A stretch of DNA of 64,000 bases from Polynucleobacter sp. MWH-Aus1W21 (lineage in GTDB: Bacteria; Pseudomonadota; Gammaproteobacteria; Burkholderiales; Burkholderiaceae): contig NZ_CP061287.1 of NCBI RefSeq assembly GCF_018687275.1, forward strand, positions 1-64,000. Reading direction: 5' to 3'. A program made the translations under genes and the position numbers. Positions 33,416-44,567 of the stretch are shown here, in pieces (within the stretch, counting starts at the first letter, position 1; the number at the start of each line of letters is the position of its first letter). Under the pieces are notes generated by a model. That model was not told where the DNA came from. It saw nothing but the letters and a program-made list of their open reading frames with translations, and made no database searches.

Positions 33416-33907
33416 GGCAACATTTTAACAGGGATAGGGAAAAAATTCAGGGTTTTCCCTAATGTGTGGCTTATGCGCAATAAGGGATGAAATTGGTGGT
33501 CAAAAATCGACTGAATTCATGCCTTGAATTCAAAAAAGCCTAAAAAAATAGAAATTTAAGAAAAAAGTTGAAAATTTTTTTCAAAACTAAGTGCTTGTTT
33601 TTATTGAACTTATTTTTTTAATAGGAAAAAACCCTGCCTTTTTTAAGAAAAAGACTACGAAAGGTGTTGACGACCCAAAATAAGTGCGCTATAGTCTCAC
33701 CTCTCTGCTGAATGTTATTTGAAATACAAAACAAGTCAGCCCTCTTTAAAAATTAGTCAACCGATAATTGTGGGTACTAAGTGAAAGCATCCAGTCCTTC
33801 GGGACAGATGTAAATAAATAGTACTCATAGACAGTAAAAAGATTTGGTTTTATTACCAAGTCAATTTCTTGAATGAGTGCGACGATCCGCAAGGATCACA
33901 GGAATTG
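33416..33907 (+). promoter_or_regulatory. rRNA operon promoter and 16S leader region
   Basis: A 492-bp gene-free stretch. The first 230 bases are very A/T-rich with many A- and T-tracts, as expected for UP elements. A promoter is at 33667-33695. The transcribed leader carries a boxA-like CTCTTTAAAAAT (33742-33753) for antitermination. GTCAACCGATAA (33756-33767) is exactly complementary to TTATCGGTTGAC after 16S (35475-35486), forming the RNase III stem of pre-16S. Confidence 0.85.
33667..33695 (+). promoter_or_regulatory. rrn promoter
   Basis: TTGACG (33667-33672), a 17-bp spacer and TATAGT (33690-33695) form a near-ideal sigma70 promoter preceded by A/T tracts. It is the only strong candidate I found before 16S. 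Confidence 0.85.
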
Positions 33908-35442
<1,535 letters not shown>

Positions 35443-35498
35443 GAGAAAAGATGCTGGATCTATAGTGCCCACACTTATCGGTTGACAATAAAAGCCAC

Positions 35499-35575
35499 GG
35501 GTCTGTAGCTCAGCTGGTTAGAGCACTGTGTTGATAACGCAGGGGTCGTAGGTTCAAGTCCTACCAGACCCACCA
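35499..35575 (+). tRNA. tRNA-Ile (anticodon GAT)
   Basis: Acceptor GGGTCTG pairs with CAGACCC, anticodon loop TTGATAA, T-arm TTCAAGT, encoded CCA. It lies in the 16S-23S spacer. Confidence 0.97.
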
Positions 35576-35603
35576 CCAGCCAGAAACAAACTTAGTGGAC
35601 GTT

Positions 35604-35679
35604 GGGGGATTAGCTCAGCTGGGAGAGCACCTGCTTTGCAAGCAGGGGGTCGTCGGTTCGATCCCGTCATCCTCCACCA
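35604..35679 (+). tRNA. tRNA-Ala (anticodon TGC)
   Basis: Acceptor GGGGGAT pairs with ATCCTCC (one G-U), anticodon loop TTTGCAA, encoded CCA. It is the second spacer tRNA. Confidence 0.97.
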
Positions 35680-35944
35680 ACTTATAAATGTCAAAACTAA
35701 GCGATTGTTAATTGTTTAGTTTTGCCATTTATGGCTGTTCTTTAAAAATTTGAGTAAGCAAAGTGTCAAATGTTTCTTTGAGAGGACATTTGACAATGTA
35801 ATAAGGGTAAAGATTGAATCATCAATCAGTAATACAAACGAGTTTTACCAAGTTCTTAACAAAGTACTTACAGTTTGGATTACGGCAAACATGTCAGAAG
35901 TAGAAGTAAACCTGTAACAGGTACTAGCAATGGTGCTCGTTATA
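35680..35944 (+). promoter_or_regulatory. tRNA-Ala to 23S spacer with boxA and RNase III stem
   Basis: This spacer has a second boxA-like GTTCTTTAAAAATTTG near 35738. TTTGAGTAAGCA (35749-35760) is exactly complementary to TGCTTACTCAAA after 23S (38877-38888), giving the pre-23S processing stem. A local hairpin GTCAAATGT/ACATTTGAC also lies at about 35764-35792. Confidence 0.75.
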
Positions 35945-38819
<2,875 letters not shown>

Positions 38820-38925
38820 ATAACCAGCACTATTGTGTTGGATGTTTGCCAGATTTAATCTGCATCCTTAATTACATGCTTACTCAAATAGAGTTGTTGA
38901 TGATTAATCAGCAACTCAACCCTCT

Positions 38926-39044
38926 ACGCCCGGTGACCATAGCGAATTGGAACCACTCCTTCCCATCCCGAACAGGACAGTGAAACGATTCTACGCCGAT
39001 GATAGTGCGGATTACCCGTGTGAAAGTAGGTAACTGCCGGGCAC
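38926..39044 (+). rRNA. rrf: 5S ribosomal RNA
   Basis: About 118 nt. CGCCCGG and CCGGGC close the terminal helix, and the internal CCATCCCGAACAGGACAGTGAAAC matches the conserved 5S core. A hairpin (GAGTTG/CAACTC) precedes it in the 23S-5S spacer. Confidence 0.93.
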
Positions 39045-39051
39045 CAATGCG

Positions 39052-39084
39052 ACGCCCAGACCCTTTTAGGTCTGGGCGTTTTTA
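39052..39084 (+). terminator. rRNA operon terminator
   Basis: ACGCCCAGACC pairs with GGTCTGGGCGT around a 6-nt loop (CTTTTA), followed by TTTTTA. An 11-bp perfect stem directly after 5S is a strong intrinsic terminator. Confidence 0.92.
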
Positions 39085-39107
39085 CTTGTGCAAAGCGTTT
39101 AGAGTGA

Positions 39108-39136
39108 TTGACAGAAACTCCATTTGGAGTCAGAAT
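39108..39136 (+). promoter_or_regulatory. Promoter of the tRNA-tuf-tRNA-secE cluster
   Basis: A perfect TTGACA (39108-39113), a 17-bp spacer and CAGAAT (39131-39136). It lies just after the rRNA terminator and a few bases before tRNA-Tyr. Confidence 0.65.
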
Positions 39137-39147
39137 ATTGGGTTCGC

Positions 39148-39232
39148 GGAGGGGTGTCCGAGCGGCTAAAGGAGGCAGACTGTAAATCTGTTGGCTACGC
39201 CTACGTAGGTTCGAATCCTACCCCCTCCACCA
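39148..39232 (+). tRNA. tRNA-Tyr (anticodon GTA)
   Basis: 85 nt with a long variable arm. Acceptor GGAGGGG pairs with CCCCTCC, the anticodon stem-loop is CAGACTGTAAATCTG, and CCA is encoded. Confidence 0.96.
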
Positions 39233-39237
39233 GATGT

Positions 39238-39311
39238 GCGGGATTAGTTTAATGGTAAAACAGCAGATTTCCAATCTTCGGTCAAGAGTTCGATTCTCTT
39301 ATCCCGCTCCA
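39238..39311 (+). tRNA. tRNA-Gly (anticodon TCC)
   Basis: Acceptor GCGGGAT pairs with ATCCCGC, anticodon loop TTTCCAA, encoded CCA. It begins 5 bases after tRNA-Tyr. Confidence 0.96.
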
Positions 39312-39332
39312 GAATTTGTTGCATTAGATTTC

Positions 39333-39407
<75 letters not shown>

Positions 39408-39471
39408 TGTTAGGTTTTATTAATTGTGTATTTCGTGTTTGGTTTAAGAGTTAACTAAAGGCAGATTAAAA

Positions 39472-40662
39472 ATGGCAAAAGAAAAATTCGAGCGGACAAA
39501 ACCGCACGTAAACGTAGGCACCATCGGTCACGTTGACCACGGTAAAACCACATTGACAGCAGCAATCGCAACCGTGCTTTCTAAAGCATTCGGTGGCGAA
39601 GCTAAAGCATACGATCAGATCGATGCTGCTCCAGAAGAAAAAGCACGTGGTATTACGATTAATACTGCGCACGTTGAGTATGAGACTGCAAATCGTCACT
39701 ACGCTCACGTTGATTGCCCAGGACATGCTGACTACGTTAAGAACATGATTACTGGTGCTGCTCAGATGGACGGCGCAATTTTGGTTTGCTCTGCTGCTGA
39801 CGGCCCAATGCCACAAACTCGTGAGCACATCCTCTTGGCACGCCAAGTTGGCGTTCCTTACATCGTGGTGTTCTTGAACAAGTGCGACATGGTTGATGAC
39901 GCTGAATTGTTAGAACTCGTTGAAATGGAAGTTCGTGAGCTTTTATCTAAGTACAACTTCCCTGGCGATGACACACCAATCATCCAAGGTTCTGCTAAGT
40001 TAGCTCTTGAAGGCGACGAAGGCAAATTGGGTAAAGAAGCCATCATGAAATTGGCTGAAGCACTTGACTCATACATCCCAACTCCAGAGCGTGCTGTTGA
40101 CGGCGCGTTCTTGATGCCAGTAGAAGACGTGTTCTCTATCTCCGGTCGCGGTACTGTTGTTACAGGCCGTATCGAGCGCGGTATCGTTAAAGTTGGCGAA
40201 GAGATTGAAATTATCGGTATCAAACCAACACTCAAGACCACTTGTACTGGTGTTGAAATGTTCCGCAAATTGCTCGACCAAGGTCAAGCAGGCGATAACG
40301 TTGGTATCTTGTTACGCGGTACAAAACGTGAAGAAGTTGAGCGCGGCCAAGTATTGGCTAAGCCAGGTTCAATCACTCCACATACTCACTTTACAGCCGA
40401 GGTTTACATCTTGGGTAAAGACGAAGGTGGTCGTCATACTCCATTCTTTAACAACTATCGTCCACAGTTCTACTTCCGTACTACGGACGTAACTGGTTCA
40501 ATCGAGTTGCCAAAAGACAAAGAAATGGTAATGCCTGGTGATAACGTCACGATTACCGTAAAACTCATCGCTCCTATCGCGATGGAAGAAGGTTTACGTT
40601 TTGCGATCCGTGAAGGTGGCCGTACTGTTGGCGCCGGCGTGGTTGCAAAGATTTTGGCTTAA
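39472..40662 (+). CDS. tuf: Elongation factor Tu (copy 1)
   Basis: EF-Tu delivers aminoacyl-tRNA to the ribosome as a GTP complex. The 396-aa protein has G1 GHVDHGKTT, the switch I RGITIN, G3 DCPGHADY, G4 NKCDMVD and domains II-III complete. This copy follows the three tRNA genes and precedes tRNA-Trp-secE-nusG, the tufB-like position of E. coli. It encodes the same protein as the copy at 56304-57494, and the nucleotide sequences appear identical throughout the coding region. Confidence 0.98.
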   Translation: MAKEKFERTKPHVNVGTIGHVDHGKTTLTAAIATVLSKAFGGEAKAYDQIDAAPEEKARGITINTAHVEYETANRHYAHVDCPGHADYVKNMITGAAQMDGAILVCSAADGPMPQTREHILLARQVGVPYIVVFLNKCDMVDDAELLELVEMEVRELLSKYNFPGDDTPIIQGSAKLALEGDEGKLGKEAIMKLAEALDSYIPTPERAVDGAFLMPVEDVFSISGRGTVVTGRIERGIVKVGEEIEIIGIKPTLKTTCTGVEMFRKLLDQGQAGDNVGILLRGTKREEVERGQVLAKPGSITPHTHFTAEVYILGKDEGGRHTPFFNNYRPQFYFRTTDVTGSIELPKDKEMVMPGDNVTITVKLIAPIAMEEGLRFAIREGGRTVGAGVVAKILA

Positions 40663-40689
40663 GTAGTAAGTTTTGATGCGTTTTTATAA

Positions 40690-40765
40690 AGGGGTGTAGC
40701 TCAATTGGCAGAGCGTTGGTCTCCAAAACCAAAGGTTGGGGGTTCGATGCCCTCCGCCCCTGCCA
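40690..40765 (+). tRNA. tRNA-Trp (anticodon CCA)
   Basis: Acceptor AGGGGTG with CGCCCCT, anticodon loop CTCCAAA, discriminator G and encoded CCA. It lies between tuf and secE, as in many proteobacteria. Confidence 0.96.
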
Positions 40766-40785
40766 CGATTTGAACTGAAAGCAAT

Positions 40786-41163
40786 ATGTCTCAACAAACA
40801 GCAAGTCATTCTGAAGAAAAAAGCAGCTGGGTCTCCGGACTCGCTGCTTTAATCGTTGTCGCCGCGCTAGTGCTTTACTACACGCTGGTTGACCAGTCTA
40901 TGTTGGTGCGCTTGGCTGTTTTATTTGGTGGCATTGCTGTGGCAGTTTTAATTGTGGCAATTTCACCGGATGGGCGTCGTTTTATCGCCTATGCAAAAGA
41001 TTCTTGGTATGAAGTAAAAAAGGTTGTTTGGCCGACTCGTAAAGAGACCACCCAGATGACTCTAGTCGTATTTGGCTTTGTTCTGATCATGTCCTTGTTT
41101 TTGTGGATTGCAGACAAATTGATTGAATGGCTAGTTTTTTCAGTCTTTTTGGGCTGGAAGTGA
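40786..41163 (+). CDS. secE: Preprotein translocase subunit SecE
   Basis: SecE is the small essential partner of SecY. The 125-aa protein is the long proteobacterial form with three hydrophobic segments (about residues 16-36, 40-58 and 88-115). The conserved cytoplasmic helix AKDSWYEVKKVVWPTRKETTQMT comes before the last one. nusG starts 7 bases after its stop. Confidence 0.94.
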   Translation: MSQQTASHSEEKSSWVSGLAALIVVAALVLYYTLVDQSMLVRLAVLFGGIAVAVLIVAISPDGRRFIAYAKDSWYEVKKVVWPTRKETTQMTLVVFGFVLIMSLFLWIADKLIEWLVFSVFLGWK

Positions 41164-41170
41164 GTAAAAA

Positions 41171-41743
41171 ATGACTGATTCTGAAGTAGCTGTAAATCCA
41201 CAAGCTACCGGCAATATGCGCTGGTATGTAATCCATGCTTATTCCGGAATGGAAAAAAGCGTGAAAAGAGGCCTCGAAGAGCGTATTGGACGTTCTGGTA
41301 TGCCTGAAAAATTTGGTCGTATTTTGGTTCCATCCGAAGAGGTTGTGGAGATCAAGTCCGGCACAAAATCAGTTTCTGAGCGTCGTTTCTTCCCAGGATA
41401 TGTCCTGATTGAGATGGAAATGACCGATGAGAGCTGGCATTTGGTGAAAAATACGCCAAAAGTGACTGGTTTCGTAGGTGGCGTTCGTAACCGCCCAAGC
41501 CCTATTTCTACTGCTGAAGTAGCGAAAATCATGGATCAAATGCAGGCCGGGGTAGATAAGCCTAAGCCTAAGACCCTATTTGAAGTTGGTGAGATTGTGC
41601 GTGTTAAAGAAGGCCCATTTGTTGATTTCAACGGAAATATCGAAGAAGTCAATTATGAGAAGTCAAGATTACGCGTTTCTGTTACAATTTTTGGCCGCGG
41701 TACCCCAGTTGAGCTGGAGTTTGGCCAAGTAGAAAAGATGTAA
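41171..41743 (+). CDS. nusG: Transcription antitermination factor NusG
   Basis: NusG binds RNA polymerase, suppresses pausing and links to Rho or ribosomal S10. The 190-aa product has the NGN domain (MRWYVIHAYSGMEKSVKRGLEERI, FFPGYVLIEMEM, TPKVTGFVGG) and a C-terminal KOW domain (GEIVRVKEGPFVDFNGNIEEVN). It lies in the usual secE-nusG-rplK order. Confidence 0.96.
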   Translation: MTDSEVAVNPQATGNMRWYVIHAYSGMEKSVKRGLEERIGRSGMPEKFGRILVPSEEVVEIKSGTKSVSERRFFPGYVLIEMEMTDESWHLVKNTPKVTGFVGGVRNRPSPISTAEVAKIMDQMQAGVDKPKPKTLFEVGEIVRVKEGPFVDFNGNIEEVNYEKSRLRVSVTIFGRGTPVELEFGQVEKM

Positions 41744-41913
41744 AAACAAGGACTTAGTCCAGTTTTGCAGTGCAGCAGTAAAAGAAGTTTTAGATGGTTA
41801 TTTAGTTTTTTGTATTTAACCGAGGAGCGGAGCTAGAAAGCCAAAAACTAGCGAAGCGTTTACTCAACAGCGGTCTTTCCTAATGAGGTTAGGCGCGCTT
41901 TAAGGAGCAACAC
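41744..41913 (+). promoter_or_regulatory. Leader region upstream of rplK
   Basis: A 170-bp gap. Its second half (about 41820-41905) is purine-rich with repeated GCGGAGCTAG/ACTAGCG and a small CCTAA/TTAGG hairpin, ending in AAGGAG before rplK. In E. coli L1 represses this operon from the leader. A similar site is plausible here but I cannot prove it. No convincing promoter pair was found. Confidence 0.4.
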
Positions 41914-42345
41914 ATGGCAAAGAAGATCATTGGCTTTATTAAGCTGCAGATCCCTGCAGGAAAAGCAAATCCATCACCTCCCGTAGGTCCAGCATTGGGT
42001 CAACGCGGCCTCAACATTATGGAATTCTGTAAGGCGTTTAATGCTCAAACTCAGAGCATGGAACCTGGCCTGCCAATTCCAGTCGTGATTACAGCGTTTG
42101 CTGATAAGAGCTTCACATTCATCATGAAGACTCCTCCAGCAACCATCATGATTAAGAAGGCTGCGAAGATCGAAAAAGGATCACCACGTCCACATACAGA
42201 CAAGGTGGGTTCAATTACTCGTGCTCAAGCGGAAGAAATCGCTAAAGCAAAAATGCCAGACTTGACAGCAGCCGATATGGACGCAGCTGTTAGAACTATC
42301 GCTGGTAGCGCCCGTTCCATGGGCATCACTGTGGAAGGTCTCTAA
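41914..42345 (+). CDS. rplK: 50S ribosomal protein L11
   Basis: L11 builds the GTPase-associated centre with 23S rRNA. The 143-aa protein has the N-terminal IKLQIPAGKANPSPPVGPALGQRGLNIMEFCKAFN and the RNA-binding C-terminal TVRTIAGSARSMGI. TAAGGAG precedes the ATG. It lies 2 bases before rplA. Confidence 0.97.
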   Translation: MAKKIIGFIKLQIPAGKANPSPPVGPALGQRGLNIMEFCKAFNAQTQSMEPGLPIPVVITAFADKSFTFIMKTPPATIMIKKAAKIEKGSPRPHTDKVGSITRAQAEEIAKAKMPDLTAADMDAAVRTIAGSARSMGITVEGL

Positions 42346-42347
42346 TC

Positions 42348-43049
42348 ATGACTAAGTTATCTAAACGCGTTAAAGCAATTCAATCTAAAGTTGATCGCAA
42401 TAAGTTTTATTCATTAGACGATGCATTGAACCTCGTTAAAGAGTGTGCAACTGCCAAGTTTGATGAGTCTATCGACGTTGCAGTTCAGTTGGGTATTGAT
42501 GCTAAGAAATCTGACCAAGTTGTGCGTGGCGCAGTAGTGCTCCCAGCTGGTACAGGTAAGCATGTTCGTGTTGCTGTTTTTGCACAAGGCGAGAAAGCTG
42601 AACAAGCTAAAGCTGCTGGTGCTGAAATCGTTGGCATGGAAGATCTTGCTGAACAAATTAAAGGCGGCAAAATTGATTTCGATATTTTGATCGCATCTCC
42701 AGACACAATGAAAATTGTTGGTACTTTAGGTCAAGTATTGGGCCCACGTGGTTTGATGCCGAATCCAAAAGTTGGAACAGTTACTCCTGACGTTGCTACT
42801 GCAGTTAAGAATGCAAAAGCTGGTCAAGTTCAGTTCCGTGTGGACAAAGCCGGTATCGTGCACGCAAGCATCGGCCGTCGTTCATTCGAGCCAACTGCAT
42901 TGAAATCCAATTTGCTCGCATTGCTTGAGGCTTTGAATAAAGCAAAGCCACCTGCATCTAAGGGCATCTATTTAAAGAAGGTTGCCGTAAGCAGCACCAT
43001 GGGTGCAGGCGTACGCGTAGACCAAGCATCGCTACAGGCAGCAGCTTAA
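42348..43049 (+). CDS. rplA: 50S ribosomal protein L1
   Basis: L1 forms the mobile stalk at the E site and can repress its own operon. The 233-aa protein has the family signature region with LGPRGLMPNPKVGTVT and full length. It is coupled to rplK. Confidence 0.97.
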   Translation: MTKLSKRVKAIQSKVDRNKFYSLDDALNLVKECATAKFDESIDVAVQLGIDAKKSDQVVRGAVVLPAGTGKHVRVAVFAQGEKAEQAKAAGAEIVGMEDLAEQIKGGKIDFDILIASPDTMKIVGTLGQVLGPRGLMPNPKVGTVTPDVATAVKNAKAGQVQFRVDKAGIVHASIGRRSFEPTALKSNLLALLEALNKAKPPASKGIYLKKVAVSSTMGAGVRVDQASLQAAA

Positions 43050-43288
43050 TTAGCCTGTAGCAAAAAAGAACTTTGGGTCGGCTCCTGCTCTTTGAGTGAG
43101 AGTCGAACATCAAAGACCGTTGGTGGATTGGTTTGCTTACTCAGAAATTAATTCTTAATCGTTACGAAAGTAATAGCCAGCGCAGATGGCGACCCTGAAA
43201 AGATTTTCACAAGAGTCTTTGTGAACAAATGATCAGACGCTGGTGTGTAACCCCAACTGGAAACAGTTGGTTTTTATGGAGTTAAACC
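43050..43288 (+). promoter_or_regulatory. rplJL leader (L10-binding type) ending in a terminator-like hairpin
   Basis: This 239-bp gap can form CCAGCG (43177-43182) with CGCTGG (43238-43243), enclosing a perfect TTCACAA/TTGTGAA hairpin (43206-43225). That resembles the L10 leader of proteobacteria, where L10-L7/L12 represses translation. Just before rplJ, CCAACTG-GAAA-CAGTTGG (43253-43270) is followed by five Ts, an intrinsic-terminator form 13 bases before the GTG start. Confidence 0.65.
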
Positions 43289-43927
43289 GTGCCTTTGAAT
43301 GTACAAGACAAAAAAGCGATTGTTGCTGATGTCGGCGCTCAATTGGCTGGAGCCCAAACTGTCGTGCTCGCTGAATACCGTGGTATTCCAGTAGAGCAGT
43401 TGACAAAGCTACGTGCTAGCGCACGTGACCAAGGTGTATATCTTCGCGTTTTGAAGAACACATTGGCACGCCGTGCTGCACAAGGCACACAGTTTGAGCC
43501 TCTTGCTGATTCGATGGTTGGCCCCTTGATTTACGGCATTTCTGCTGATCCGATTGCTTCGGCAAAAGTATTGCAGAACTTTGCTAAGACTCAAGATCAG
43601 CTAGTCATTAAAGCTGGCTTATATAACGGCAAGTTGTTAGACGTTGCAGGCGTAAAAGCCCTCGCAACAATTCCAAGCCGCGACGAGTTGTTATCTCAGT
43701 TGTTAGGTGTGATGTTGGCACCGGTATCTGCGATGGCTCGCGTATTGGGCGCAGTAGCAGCACAAAAGGCAGAAGGAGCACCTGCTCCTGTTGCAGCACC
43801 TGTAGTTGAAGCAGCAGCACCAGCAGCAGTAGTTGCTGAAGCCGCAGCCCCAGAAGCAAGTGCTGAGCCTGCAGCCGCAGCCCCAGAAGCTGGAACAGAA
43901 GCAAACGAAACCCCTGCCGCTGAATAA
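43289..43927 (+). CDS. rplJ: 50S ribosomal protein L10
   Basis: L10 anchors the L7/L12 dimers. The 212-aa product starts with GTG at 43289 after TGGAG. Its first 165 or so residues match the normal length of the family (VLAEYRGIPVEQLTKLRASAR, GPLIYGISADP, L7/L12-binding helix LLSQLLGVMLAPVSAMARVLGAVA). About 45 extra C-terminal residues are almost only Ala, Pro, Glu and Val, a low-complexity tail. Confidence 0.96.
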   Translation: MPLNVQDKKAIVADVGAQLAGAQTVVLAEYRGIPVEQLTKLRASARDQGVYLRVLKNTLARRAAQGTQFEPLADSMVGPLIYGISADPIASAKVLQNFAKTQDQLVIKAGLYNGKLLDVAGVKALATIPSRDELLSQLLGVMLAPVSAMARVLGAVAAQKAEGAPAPVAAPVVEAAAPAAVVAEAAAPEASAEPAAAAPEAGTEANETPAAE

Positions 43928-43963
43928 GCGACAGATTAACTATTTAAGTATTAGGAGCTAAAA

Positions 43964-44341
43964 ATGGCGATTACTAAAGAAGAAATCATTGAAGCAGTAG
44001 GTAGCATGTCCGTTATGGATTTGAACGACTTGGTTAAAGCGTTCGAAGAGAAGTTTGGTGTTTCAGCTGCAGCTATGGCTGTTGCTGGTCCTGCAGGCGG
44101 TGGCGCTGCAGCTGGTGGTGGCGAAGAGCAAACAGAATTCACTGTTAACTTGCTCGAAGCTGGCGCAAACAAGGTTTCAGTAATTAAGGCAGTTCGCGAA
44201 ATTACTGGTCTTGGCTTGAAAGAAGCTAAGGACTTGGTTGACGGTGCACCGAAGCCAATCAAAGAAGGCGTTGACAAGAAAACTGCTGAAGAAGCTAAGA
44301 AGAAGCTTGAAGAAGCTGGCGCTAAAGCAGAACTCAAGTAA
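43964..44341 (+). CDS. rplL: 50S ribosomal protein L7/L12
   Basis: L7/L12 recruits translation GTPases. The 125-aa product has the N-terminal dimerisation helix, the Gly/Ala hinge (AMAVAGPAGGGAAAGGGEEQ) and the C-terminal domain KVSVIKAVREITGLGLKEAKDLVDGAPKPIKEG. TAGGAG precedes the ATG. Confidence 0.97.
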   Translation: MAITKEEIIEAVGSMSVMDLNDLVKAFEEKFGVSAAAMAVAGPAGGGAAAGGGEEQTEFTVNLLEAGANKVSVIKAVREITGLGLKEAKDLVDGAPKPIKEGVDKKTAEEAKKKLEEAGAKAELK

Positions 44342-44567
44342 TACACACAATGCTGGCGCCTCTCAAAAAGGGGCGTTAGCCATGTTGGGTTTGACCTCTA
44401 GAGGTCAAACCCGATTTCATTTCTGATTGAAATCGGGTTTGCCTTCTGATACGACTGCAGAATGCAAGTTTGGTCGGACACTAGATCTATCGGTTTAGTG
44501 TTGTCCGCCAGTGATTGGTAGTGGCCAATCGCCAAATCTTTGTACAGTCGCTGAATTCGGAGATGAA
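44342..44567 (+). promoter_or_regulatory. rplL-rpoB gap with overlapping, mutually exclusive hairpins
   Basis: Three stem-loops lie in this 226-bp gap. The first is CGCCTC/GGGGCG (44357-44375). The second is a perfect 26-bp palindrome, GGGTTTGACCTC with GAGGTCAAACCC (44387-44412). The third is a perfect 14-bp stem, CAAACCCGATTTCA with TGAAATCGGGTTTG (44406-44441). The second and third share CAAACCC (44406-44412), so only one can form fully at a time. In E. coli this gap holds an attenuator and an RNase III site. Confidence 0.65.

Noticed and set aside
39466..39846. Minus-strand open frame opposite tuf, present in both copies
   Set aside because: It is a shadow of the strongly codon-biased tuf gene. 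It appears twice only because the tuf copies are identical.
44387..44412. Perfect palindrome as a possible insertion-sequence end or recombination site
   Set aside because: No transposase, direct repeat or second copy is present, and the overlap with a second stem fits an RNA element better.
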